Virus record (IMG/VR): IMGVR_UViG_3300029981_000048
Coordinates: 1-29,335 of that record
Strand: one strand, 5' to 3'
Origin: a virus
DNA: 29,335 nt
The position numbers and the translations under genes were made by a program. The notes under the pieces are model-generated. The model was not told the origin of the DNA, did no database searches, and worked only from the letters and a program-made list of their open reading frames with translations. Below, one piece after another: positions 6,645-12,805 of the stretch. Each line of letters begins with the position of its first letter. Within the stretch, counting starts at the first letter, position 1.

Positions 6645-7919
6645 ATGCCTATCCTGAAACTTGCCTTAGACCGAAGCGCCCGCCGAGTAGATGTTGACGG
6701 GCGGCTTCACGTTGACCGCTCGCATATAAGTAAAGCGAATGTTTGCGTTTACTACGGGAACGAAATCCCCGGATGGGAAGCGCTTGGCCTTGATGGCTCG
6801 AAGGTTTACCGCCTGCTTCGCGATCCGGTCGAATTGGAACGTGCCGCGCCGACCTTTGCCCGTTTACCGATCCTTTCCAAGCACGTTCCGGTAACGGTCG
6901 ATACCCCGCAGCCCGATTTGATTGTGGGCGCGATTGGCTCTGATGTGGCATTTGCCGCGCCTTATCTCGACGCGGATTTGTGCGTATGGGACGCGAAGGC
7001 CATTGCTGGAATTGAAACTGAGCAGATTATCGAATTATCCTGTGCGTACCGTTATGTGCCTGTTATGGAGGCCGGCGAGTTTGAAGGCCAAGCCTACGAC
7101 GGGAAAATGACGGAAATACAGGGCAATCACTTGGCGCTTGTCGAAGTTGGGCGTGCCGGTGCTGATGTTGTTGTAGCAGATGCAAACCCCTTTACCTACA
7201 AGGAATCCGCGATGAAGACGACCAAACTGGGCAAGGCCCTTTTTGCGGCACTTTGCGCGGCCTCTCCGGTCCTGGCTGCGGATTCCGCGCTGCCCGCTCT
7301 GGTCGGCCTCGCAAACCGCAAGAATTTCGACACGGCCGGCGTCAAGGCCAAACTGATGGCGCTCGATGCCACTCTGGACCCGCAGCAACTGGACCGCGTG
7401 ATCGACGCGCTGCTCGACGTTGAGCAACCGGAAGAACCGACCGCTGTCGCCCCGATGGCCGGCGCGGGGGACGAAGGGCCGTGCGACAAGGTCAAGGCCA
7501 TGCTGGCCGGCAAGGTCGACGACGCCACAATCGAACAGATTTGTGCGCTCATCGCCCCGCCCGCCGCCGAAGATGAATTTCCGGAAAAGAAAGAAGAGCT
7601 GGGCATGAAGAAAGAAGAAGTCAAAGCCGCAATGGACGGCTTGCGCAAGGACTTGCGTGACGCCGAAGAAGCTCGCCGTGACGTGCGCCCGGTCGTCGGT
7701 GACGTATCGACTAGCATCGATTCGGCCGCTGAAGTCTACGCTTTCGCGCTCGACCAGATGACCGTCGATCACAAAGATGTGGAAGGCACCCCGGCGCTGC
7801 GTGCGCTGTTCCGTGTCGCCCACGCCGCCAAGGGCCGGGACATTACGCCGCATATCGCGCAGGATGCCGATGCGATGGCGAAGCAGTTCCCCGGCGCTGC
7901 CCGTTTTCGTAACGCATAA
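6645..7919 (+). CDS. Prohead protease/scaffold, DUF2213 family
   Basis: A 424-aa protein. The first 180 residues match DUF2213 proteins (YYGNEIPGWEALGLDGSKVY, then LSCAYRY, then the conserved IQGNHLALVEVGRAG), which take the prohead protease position in DUF2184-capsid phages. The remainder is Ala/Glu/Lys-rich and helical (KKEELGMKKEEVKAAMDGL), as in scaffolding proteins. The next genes are cement and capsid, the usual order. No Shine-Dalgarno sequence is visible before ATG 6645. An internal in-frame start at 7212 has a good one, so a separate scaffold may also be made. Confidence 0.85.
   Translation: MPILKLALDRSARRVDVDGRLHVDRSHISKANVCVYYGNEIPGWEALGLDGSKVYRLLRDPVELERAAPTFARLPILSKHVPVTVDTPQPDLIVGAIGSDVAFAAPYLDADLCVWDAKAIAGIETEQIIELSCAYRYVPVMEAGEFEGQAYDGKMTEIQGNHLALVEVGRAGADVVVADANPFTYKESAMKTTKLGKALFAALCAASPVLAADSALPALVGLANRKNFDTAGVKAKLMALDATLDPQQLDRVIDALLDVEQPEEPTAVAPMAGAGDEGPCDKVKAMLAGKVDDATIEQICALIAPPAAEDEFPEKKEELGMKKEEVKAAMDGLRKDLRDAEEARRDVRPVVGDVSTSIDSAAEVYAFALDQMTVDHKDVEGTPALRALFRVAHAAKGRDITPHIAQDADAMAKQFPGAARFRNA
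7212..7919 (+). CDS. Possible internally initiated scaffold protein (nested, same frame)
   Basis: AAGGA at 7200-7204 precedes an in-frame ATG at 7212 with seven bases between. The context is better than that of the full-length start. The resulting 235-aa protein would contain only the helical, charged C-terminal part of the DUF2213 gene and lack the protease-like domain. This repeats the lambda C/Nu3 arrangement, in which a protease gene carries a nested scaffold gene. It begins MKTTKLGKALFAALCAASPV, which resembles a signal peptide, but export makes little sense for a scaffold. Confidence 0.5.
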   Translation: MKTTKLGKALFAALCAASPVLAADSALPALVGLANRKNFDTAGVKAKLMALDATLDPQQLDRVIDALLDVEQPEEPTAVAPMAGAGDEGPCDKVKAMLAGKVDDATIEQICALIAPPAAEDEFPEKKEELGMKKEEVKAAMDGLRKDLRDAEEARRDVRPVVGDVSTSIDSAAEVYAFALDQMTVDHKDVEGTPALRALFRVAHAAKGRDITPHIAQDADAMAKQFPGAARFRNA

Positions 7920-7933
7920 AGGAGGTCATTACC

Positions 7934-8845
7934 ATGACTGGATTTCAAAAACAGGTCAATCTGACCCCCGCGCCGGCGGTTGAAGGTGACTTCGCATCCG
8001 CCAATCCCCGCTCTACCTATCTCGCAGGTCCCGGCGGGCTTGTCGCAGGATCGGAAGGCGTAACCGTCGCCAAGTTCGCCTGGGTCGATGATGTCGACAG
8101 CACGACTGTTCGCAGTTACGGCACCTTCACGGGCAAGCCGTCAGGATTCGTGCATCGCGAGCAACAGGGCTTGATTACCGACTACCTCGCCGAATCGGGC
8201 ATGAAGGTTCAGCAGGGATTCCCGATCACGCTGTATACCGAAGGCGACTTCTGGGCCAAGGTTACGGGCGCAACCGCCGCGACTGTCGGCGCTGCCGTCT
8301 ATGCGACCTACGCTACCGGCGCGATCACCATCGGCTCGGCGGCGACTGGTGCCAGCACGACCGCCAGCATCGGTGCGACCTTCACGGCGTCCGCAGGCTC
8401 GCCGAGCACGAAACTGGTCGTCACCTCTGTCACTGGCCTGATCAGTGCTGGCGATACGCTCAGCGGTACGGGCATCACGGCCGGTACGACCGTAATCTCG
8501 CAAGACAGTGGCGCGACTGGCGGCGCGGGCACCTACACCATCAGCGCAGCAAATACGACCAGTGCGGCGACCGTTACGGCCTTCGGTACGGTCCTGAACG
8601 TCACGGCGGTCGGTTCCGGCACGGTTCTGGTCGGCGCTCCGGTCAGCGCCCCGAGCGGTTCGGTCATTTCTTCGCAGATCAGCGGCGCGACCGGCGGCAT
8701 CGGCCTGTATCGACTGGATGTGGGCGCGACGGCTTATACGGCGTCGGGCACCATCACCACAACCGGCGGCGTCCTGACCAGTTGGGTTGCGAAGTCGGTC
8801 GCTGCGGTCGGCGAACTCGTCAAAATTTCTACGTGGGGTAACTAA
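7934..8845 (+). CDS. Capsid structural cement / decoration protein with beta-repeat insert
   Basis: A 303-aa protein encoded between protease/scaffold and major capsid, the usual place of DUF2190-like cement proteins. The N-terminal 105 residues (GLVAGSEGVTVAKFAWVDD, then SGFVHREQQGLITDYLAESG, then GFPITLYTEGDFWAKV) fit that family, and the last 20 residues return to it (WVAKSVAAVGELVKISTW). Residues about 120-285 are Thr/Ser/Gly/Ala-rich beta sequence with a twice-used SGATGG(A/I)G motif, probably an inserted surface domain. Translation should be strong: AAAGGAGGT lies seven bases before the ATG. Confidence 0.75.
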   Translation: MTGFQKQVNLTPAPAVEGDFASANPRSTYLAGPGGLVAGSEGVTVAKFAWVDDVDSTTVRSYGTFTGKPSGFVHREQQGLITDYLAESGMKVQQGFPITLYTEGDFWAKVTGATAATVGAAVYATYATGAITIGSAATGASTTASIGATFTASAGSPSTKLVVTSVTGLISAGDTLSGTGITAGTTVISQDSGATGGAGTYTISAANTTSAATVTAFGTVLNVTAVGSGTVLVGAPVSAPSGSVISSQISGATGGIGLYRLDVGATAYTASGTITTTGGVLTSWVAKSVAAVGELVKISTWGN

Positions 8846-8846
8846 C

Positions 8847-9902
8847 ATGAGCCTTATCAAAACTCAGGCTGAACTGCATTGGAATATGCAGCAAGCCGGC
8901 ATCAATTTCATGGGGGTTACTCCTGACGTGCAGGTTGTCGGGGCGTCCATGCGTCTCGCACACGATGGCTTCGCATGCGATGCACAGCCGACGCTCATCA
9001 CGACCAGCAACTCGGGCATTCCTGCGTTCCTCTCGACCTACATCGATCCGAAGTTGATCGAAGTTCTCGTCTCGCCGATGAAAGCTGCCGAGATTGTGGG
9101 CGGTGAAGTCAAGAAAGGCGACTGGACGACCGAGACGGCAATGTTCCCGATTGTCGAATCGACGGGCGAAACCTCGTCGTATGGCGACTATTCCGAGAAC
9201 GGGCGAGCCGGCGTCAATTCCAACTTCCCCCAGCGTCAGAGCTATCACTATCAGGTAATGACGCAATGGGGCGAGCGCGAACTCGAAAAGGCCGGTCTGG
9301 CCCGCATCGACTGGGCCAATCGGCTCAACATCGCCAGCGTTCTGACACTGAACAAGTTCCAGAACAAGACGTACTTCTTCGGCGTCGCCGGCCTGCAGAA
9401 TTATGGCCTGCTCAACGATCCGAACCTGTCCGCCGCCATCGTGCCGACCACGAAGACAGCTGGCGGTACGACCTGGGCGGTTGCGACCGGCACGGAAGTG
9501 TTGGCGGATATCACCAAGCTCTATGTCCAATTGCAGAACCAAGCAAACGGCATGATCGACCGCGATACCCGCATGACGCTCGCCATGTCGTCGCTCGCTG
9601 ATGGCAACGGGATGACGAAGGTGACGGACCTCAACGTGTCGGTTCAGGAGAAAATCAAGAAGATTTATCCGAACATGACCGTCAAGACCGCGCCGGAATA
9701 CTCGACTGCTGCCGGCGAACTGGTGCAACTGATCGCCGACGAAATTGAAGGTCAGCGTACCGCCGACTGCGCGTTCACCGAGAAGCTCCGGGCGCATCCA
9801 ATTGTGGTCGGTTCCAGTTCTTTCAAACAAAAAAAATCGCAAGGGACTTTTGGCACGATCATTTGCCGCCCGGTGTTCGTGGCGCAAATGATCGGCGTCT
9901 AA
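8847..9902 (+). CDS. Major capsid protein, DUF2184 family
   Basis: A 351-aa protein, the main HK97-fold shell subunit. Family features include STYIDPKLIEVLVSPMKAAE near residue 60, TQWGERELEKAGL, LNKFQNKTYFFGVAGLQNYGLLN, and the terminal KSQGTFGTIICRPVFVAQMIGV, all typical of DUF2184 capsid proteins. The start at 8847 lies directly after the cement stop and begins MSLIKTQAELHW; earlier in-frame codons lie inside the cement gene. An intrinsic terminator follows, consistent with a very highly expressed gene. Confidence 0.93.
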   Translation: MSLIKTQAELHWNMQQAGINFMGVTPDVQVVGASMRLAHDGFACDAQPTLITTSNSGIPAFLSTYIDPKLIEVLVSPMKAAEIVGGEVKKGDWTTETAMFPIVESTGETSSYGDYSENGRAGVNSNFPQRQSYHYQVMTQWGERELEKAGLARIDWANRLNIASVLTLNKFQNKTYFFGVAGLQNYGLLNDPNLSAAIVPTTKTAGGTTWAVATGTEVLADITKLYVQLQNQANGMIDRDTRMTLAMSSLADGNGMTKVTDLNVSVQEKIKKIYPNMTVKTAPEYSTAAGELVQLIADEIEGQRTADCAFTEKLRAHPIVVGSSSFKQKKSQGTFGTIICRPVFVAQMIGV

Positions 9903-9922
9903 ACGAGCCTTGCAATAAGTAC

Positions 9923-9956
9923 AGCCCTGGAGATTTTACCTTCCGGGGCTTTTTCT
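9923..9956 (+). terminator. Intrinsic terminator after the capsid gene
   Basis: AGCCCTGGA (9923-9931) pairs with TCCGGGGCT (9942-9950), a 9-bp stem with one wobble pair and a 10-nt loop, followed by a T-run (9950-9954). It should reduce read-through from the capsid gene into the connector genes. Confidence 0.85.
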
Positions 9957-9960
9957 TGTC

Positions 9961-9989
9961 TTGCGTTTGCGAAAAGTGCCGTCTAAAAT
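9961..9989 (+). promoter_or_regulatory. Candidate promoter after the capsid terminator
   Basis: TTGCGT (9961-9966), a 17-bp spacer, then TAAAAT (9984-9989), followed by an AT-rich stretch. It sits immediately after the terminator, where a restart of transcription would be expected. Confidence 0.4.
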
Positions 9990-10043
9990 GAAATTTCTTT
10001 CTGTTAATCAATTTTTGGTCGCTAATCACTCAGGAGAAATATC

Positions 10044-10069
10044 ATGCTTCGGGTATGGTAAAGCATACC
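10044..10069 (+). promoter_or_regulatory. Leader with 5-codon ORF and competing hairpins
   Basis: AGGAG at 10032-10036 precedes ATG 10044, which opens a five-residue ORF, MLRVW, ending in TAA at 10059-10061. Two mutually exclusive stems can form: ATGCTT (10044-10049) with AAGCAT (10061-10066), which hides the ATG; and GGTATG (10052-10057) with CATACC (10064-10069). Downstream, GGGC/GCCC (10092-10106) followed by TGTTTCTTT could be a weak terminator. The arrangement resembles a translation-sensitive attenuator, but it is unproven. Confidence 0.35.
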
Positions 10070-10071
10070 GC

Positions 10072-10101
10072 TTGCAATACTTAACGGAACGGGGCTATTA
10101 T
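10072..10101 (+). promoter_or_regulatory. Second candidate promoter, weaker
   Basis: TTGCAA (10072-10077), an 18-bp spacer, then TATTAT (10096-10101). It lies 37 bp before the ATG of the 114-aa gene and overlaps the weak GGGC/GCCC hairpin, so the two readings compete. Confidence 0.3.
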
Positions 10102-10120
10102 GGCCCTGTTTCTTTATCAC

Positions 10121-10143
10121 CTTCACGGAGAGTACATCATGGG
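10121..10143 (+). repeat. Duplicated ribosome-binding-site/start cassette, copy 2
   Basis: Near copy (21/23) of 4295-4317. It gives CGGAG and the ATG at 10139. Confidence 0.65.
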
Positions 10144-10483
10144 CAAAACAGTAATCGTCGGCTGCAAGTTGCCGAATGGCATCATTCTCGAATCGCCGCT
10201 CGATCCGGGCATCAAGGTCGAACTGAACGGGGCGAACAAGGCCACAATCATCGGTGCGGGCTACGGCTCGACTGAAGTCGATGACGACTTCTGGCAGTTG
10301 TGGGCAGCGCAGAACAAAGACTTTCCGGCCTTCACATCGCACGCGATCTTCGTCGCCAAGAATGCCGTCGAGGTTGTCTCGGTCGCCAAGGAACTGAAAG
10401 ACGAGCGCACCGGTATCGAACCGATGCAAACCGATGGCAATGATCCTCGTGCTCGTGGCGTCGCTGTTGCCGACAAGGACTGA
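10139..10483 (+). CDS. Phage structural or head-completion protein of unknown function, 114 aa
   Basis: The gene starts at ATG 10139 behind ACGGAG; an in-frame upstream codon at 10100 would lie inside the leader. The product starts MGKTVIVGCKLPNGIILE, has a DDDFWQLWAAQNKDFPAF core, and ends in a charged tail (GNDPRARGVAVADKD). Proteins of this type directly follow DUF2184 capsid genes, where they may be minor head proteins. No catalytic motif is visible. Confidence 0.7.
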   Translation: MGKTVIVGCKLPNGIILESPLDPGIKVELNGANKATIIGAGYGSTEVDDDFWQLWAAQNKDFPAFTSHAIFVAKNAVEVVSVAKELKDERTGIEPMQTDGNDPRARGVAVADKD

Positions 10484-10488
10484 TCGCC

Positions 10489-10887
10489 ATGGCCGTCGTC
10501 GTTTTCGATCCGGTCGCTTTCAAAGCCCGCTATCCAGAATTCGCGGCGGTCAGCGATGGCCTACTGTCGGCATGCTTCACTGAAGCCGGCCTGTACCTGT
10601 CCAACACGGACGCCTCGCCCGTTCAGAGCGTTCCGCGCCGTACCTTGATGCTCAACATGTTAACCGCACATGTGGCCTACCTGGGCGGCGCGTTGAGCCT
10701 TGACGGCCAGCCACGTCCCGTCGGGCGGCTATCGCAAGCGGGAGAAGGTTCCGTATCGGCATCGTTTGAGTACATGACGCCCGGTACGCAGGCATATTTT
10801 GCCCAGTCACAGTATGGAGTTGCGTTCTGGCAGGCCACGCTTAGCCTTCGATCCTTCCATTACCGCCCCCGCCCTACGTGCTATTAG
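10489..10887 (+). CDS. Head-tail adaptor, DUF4054 family
   Basis: A 132-aa protein. The N-terminus FDPVAFKARYPEFAAVSDGLLSACF and the C-terminal segment GSVSASFEYMTPG followed by AYFAQSQYGVAFW are the DUF4054 hallmarks. These proteins form an adaptor ring (gp6/Ad1-like) under the portal. Position between the capsid and tail-completion genes agrees. AAGGA lies about nine bases before the ATG. Confidence 0.85.
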   Translation: MAVVVFDPVAFKARYPEFAAVSDGLLSACFTEAGLYLSNTDASPVQSVPRRTLMLNMLTAHVAYLGGALSLDGQPRPVGRLSQAGEGSVSASFEYMTPGTQAYFAQSQYGVAFWQATLSLRSFHYRPRPTCY

Positions 10888-10896
10888 GGGATTGAG

Positions 10897-11118
10897 ATGA
10901 CTCGCGACGAACTGCTAACAAAACTCTGTGAAGACCTCGGTATTGCGGATACGGAAGTTGCCCACGATCTTATTGAGAAATTTGAGGCTGACGCTAAAAA
11001 CTGTCATTGGCTCGACCAAGGCAACGCGACTTGGGAAGACAAATTACGATGGGCACGAGAAGATGCAAATAAATGTCGGATTGCGCTTGAAGTCGCGTTG
11101 AAAGAACTGGGCCGATAG
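10897..11118 (+). CDS. Hypothetical 73-aa protein
   Basis: A small acidic, helical protein (ELLTKLCEDLGIADTEVAHD, then WEDKLRWAREDANKCRIALE) starting behind AGGGGA. It carries two Cys and a Trp but no recognised motif. It sits in the connector operon and is followed after one base by the neck gene. It could be an assembly factor; nothing in the sequence proves that. Confidence 0.7.
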   Translation: MTRDELLTKLCEDLGIADTEVAHDLIEKFEADAKNCHWLDQGNATWEDKLRWAREDANKCRIALEVALKELGR

Positions 11119-11119
11119 C

Positions 11120-11674
11120 ATGGCGACCCTTTCCGGTTCCGACGGCGTGATGAAAGCCCTTGAAGAAATTGCGAAGAAAATGGGCGGCGGGTCGGTATCG
11201 GTCGGGTTCCCAGAAGGTGACACTTACCCAGATGGTACGCCTGTCGCCGCTGCTGCTTTCTGGAATGAGTTTGGCACGTCAACCATTCCGCCTCGCCCGT
11301 TCTTCCGCACGATGATTGCCAAAGAATCGCCCGGCTGGCCTGCAACGATGGCCGCTCAAGCAAAAGCCACAAACTACAATGGGCCTCTCGTCTTGGCGCG
11401 AATGGGGGCAGACATTGCCGGAGCTTTACGTGAGTCCATTATTGACGTGAACAGCCCCCCGCTCTCGCCAATCACCCTCATGCTCCGCAAGATGGTCGGC
11501 AACAAACCGGAGCTTGTAACTGGCGCAATGGTCGGCGAGGCGGCGCGAAAAGTTGCTGCTGGTGAAACCGGCGCGACCGGAACGCAGGCCAAACCTCTCG
11601 ATTGGACGGGCACGATGATGCGCGCCCCGGCATATAGCGTTAACGGCGGAGCTTTTACGAGGATTGCGGAATGA
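11120..11674 (+). CDS. Neck/tail-completion protein, HK97 gp10-like
   Basis: A 184-aa protein. The core VSVGFPEGDTYPDGTPVAAAAFWNEFGT followed by IPPRPFFRTMI is the classical motif of neck or tail-completion proteins (GF-x-YpdG-vA-x-NEFGT-PpRPFf). These close the head-tail interface or the tail terminus. The C-terminal part is less conserved and Ala/Gly-rich. The gene ends in an ATGA overlap with the ubiquitin-like gene. Confidence 0.85.
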   Translation: MATLSGSDGVMKALEEIAKKMGGGSVSVGFPEGDTYPDGTPVAAAAFWNEFGTSTIPPRPFFRTMIAKESPGWPATMAAQAKATNYNGPLVLARMGADIAGALRESIIDVNSPPLSPITLMLRKMVGNKPELVTGAMVGEAARKVAAGETGATGTQAKPLDWTGTMMRAPAYSVNGGAFTRIAE

Positions 11675-11883
11675 ATATCAAAGTGAACGGCAAGGATGTG
11701 AATACTCCGGTCAGTCAATTGACCTATGACGCGCTGTGTTTCTTGGCCCGCGTCGATCCTGCCAACAATCCGAGCGCTACGTATCGTTTACCCAACGGAG
11801 CGAGCGGCGTCGTTTGGCCCGGCAATCCGGCGCAAGTTGTCGAGGGCGCAAAGTACAGCGTTTATCATACGGGACTTTCCTGA
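11671..11883 (+). CDS. Ubiquitin-like (multi-ubiquitin-type) single-domain protein, 70 aa
   Basis: The sequence runs MNIKVNGKDVNTPVSQLTY, then DALCFLARVDPANNPSATYR, a Gly-rich turn, VVWPGN, and VVEGAKYSVYHTG. This order (IxVNGK strand, LTYDxLxxLA helix, TYR strand, PG turn, EGxxYxVxxT strand) follows bacterial multi-ubiquitin repeats, which have the beta-grasp fold, but only one copy is present. It ends TGLS without a terminal di-glycine, so classical conjugation is not apparent. It is coupled on both sides (ATGA and TGATG overlaps) to neck and connector genes, so a structural or assembly role is the conservative reading. The assignment rests on pattern recognition only. Confidence 0.6.
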   Translation: MNIKVNGKDVNTPVSQLTYDALCFLARVDPANNPSATYRLPNGASGVVWPGNPAQVVEGAKYSVYHTGLS

Positions 11884-12257
11884 TGGACCTTCGCGGCATT
11901 GCTAATAGCGTAACGAACATCGTCAATCCGAACGAGACGGTAAGTGTCTTGCGCTCGACGGGCTTTACGGTCGGCTCGGGCGGTAAGCAAGTGCCGACCT
12001 ACGCGACGGCGGTAGATGGCCCGGCACAAGTGCAGGCCCTGGACGGCGACACGCTCAAGCAGATGGACAACCTAAACATTCAAGGCGTGCTGCGTGCGAT
12101 CTACCTGCGCGGGGCGCTGGCGGGCGTTGTGCGGCCCGCAGGCACGGGCGGCGACATTGTGAAACGTAAGGCCGGGACCGAAACATGGCTTGTCGTCAAA
12201 GTGCTCGAGACATGGCCCGATTGGACCAAAGCGGTTATCTGTTTGCAAAGCTCATAA
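11883..12257 (+). CDS. Conserved head-tail joining region protein, 124 aa
   Basis: The start is taken at ATG 11883 (TGATG overlap with the previous stop), giving MDLRGIANSVTNIVNPNETV. The rest (RSTGFTVGSGGKQVPTY, then VQALDGDTLKQMDNLNIQGV, then TWLVVKVLETWPDWTKAVI) matches a small protein conserved in the connector module of Gram-negative myoviruses. The exact function is unknown; head-tail joining or tail completion is inferred from position. It overlaps the next gene by one base (TAATG). Confidence 0.75.
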   Translation: MDLRGIANSVTNIVNPNETVSVLRSTGFTVGSGGKQVPTYATAVDGPAQVQALDGDTLKQMDNLNIQGVLRAIYLRGALAGVVRPAGTGGDIVKRKAGTETWLVVKVLETWPDWTKAVICLQSS

Positions 12258-12802
12258 TGCCTAACTACGTATCAAGCATAACGGTCGATGCGGTTATTGA
12301 CGCGCTCAAGGCGTTTCTGTTGCCGTTCATTCCTGACGGTGCGAATAAAATCGTGCGCGGCCAGGGCAATCGCGTTCCATTGCCGGCCGATCCGTGTGTT
12401 GTGCTGACCGAATTGCTGCAAGTCGATTTGAGCGTACCGCGCATGGATTATCAGCCGCCGACCGATCCTATTCCAGCCATCGGGACGGCCACAATTCACG
12501 GGCCGGCGCGCATTGATGTGCAGGTTGATTTTTACGGCGAGAGTGCGGGCGATTACTGCAAGGCCGTAAAAAATACGTTCAAATCAATGTGGGGAGCAGC
12601 ACAGTTTCCAAAAAATATCCAGCCCCTTTATACGTCGGATGGCGTACAATCCCCATTGATTACGGGGGAAGAACAATGGGCGAGCCGATGGACGCTTACC
12701 GTTTCGATGCAATATAACCCTGTTGTGACCGTGCCCCAAGATTTTGCCAGCGAGCTTGCGGTACATGAAACCATCGCGGCAGACATTAATTATGAGGTTT
12801 AA
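12257..12802 (+). CDS. Neck/tail terminator protein, gp12-like
   Basis: The start at ATG 12257 gives 181 aa. The pattern AVIDALKAFLLPFIP, then GQGNRVPLPADPCVVLTEL, and GPARIDVQVDFYGESAGDYC is typical of the neck-terminator (LIC_12616/gp12-like) family, which caps the tail tube and sheath at the head-proximal end. Its place immediately before the sheath gene agrees. Confidence 0.85.
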   Translation: MPNYVSSITVDAVIDALKAFLLPFIPDGANKIVRGQGNRVPLPADPCVVLTELLQVDLSVPRMDYQPPTDPIPAIGTATIHGPARIDVQVDFYGESAGDYCKAVKNTFKSMWGAAQFPKNIQPLYTSDGVQSPLITGEEQWASRWTLTVSMQYNPVVTVPQDFASELAVHETIAADINYEV

Positions 12803-12805
12803 ATC

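Noticed and set aside
7035-7853. Minus-strand open frame opposite the protease/scaffold gene
   Set aside because: No start signal, unusual composition and fully antisense to a recognised gene.
8141-8860. Long minus-strand open frame opposite the cement gene
   Set aside because: Arg/Asp-rich, repetitive translation caused by the repeats of the cement gene on the other strand.
8829-9887. Long minus-strand open frame (352 codons) opposite the capsid gene
   Set aside because: It mirrors the capsid reading frame, has Arg/His-rich unstructured composition and no ribosome-binding site; it is a by-product of codon bias.
9961-10275. Plus-strand 104-codon frame across the capsid/connector gap
   Set aside because: It crosses the candidate promoter and the leader and ends inside the 114-aa gene in another frame; the translation is not protein-like at its end.
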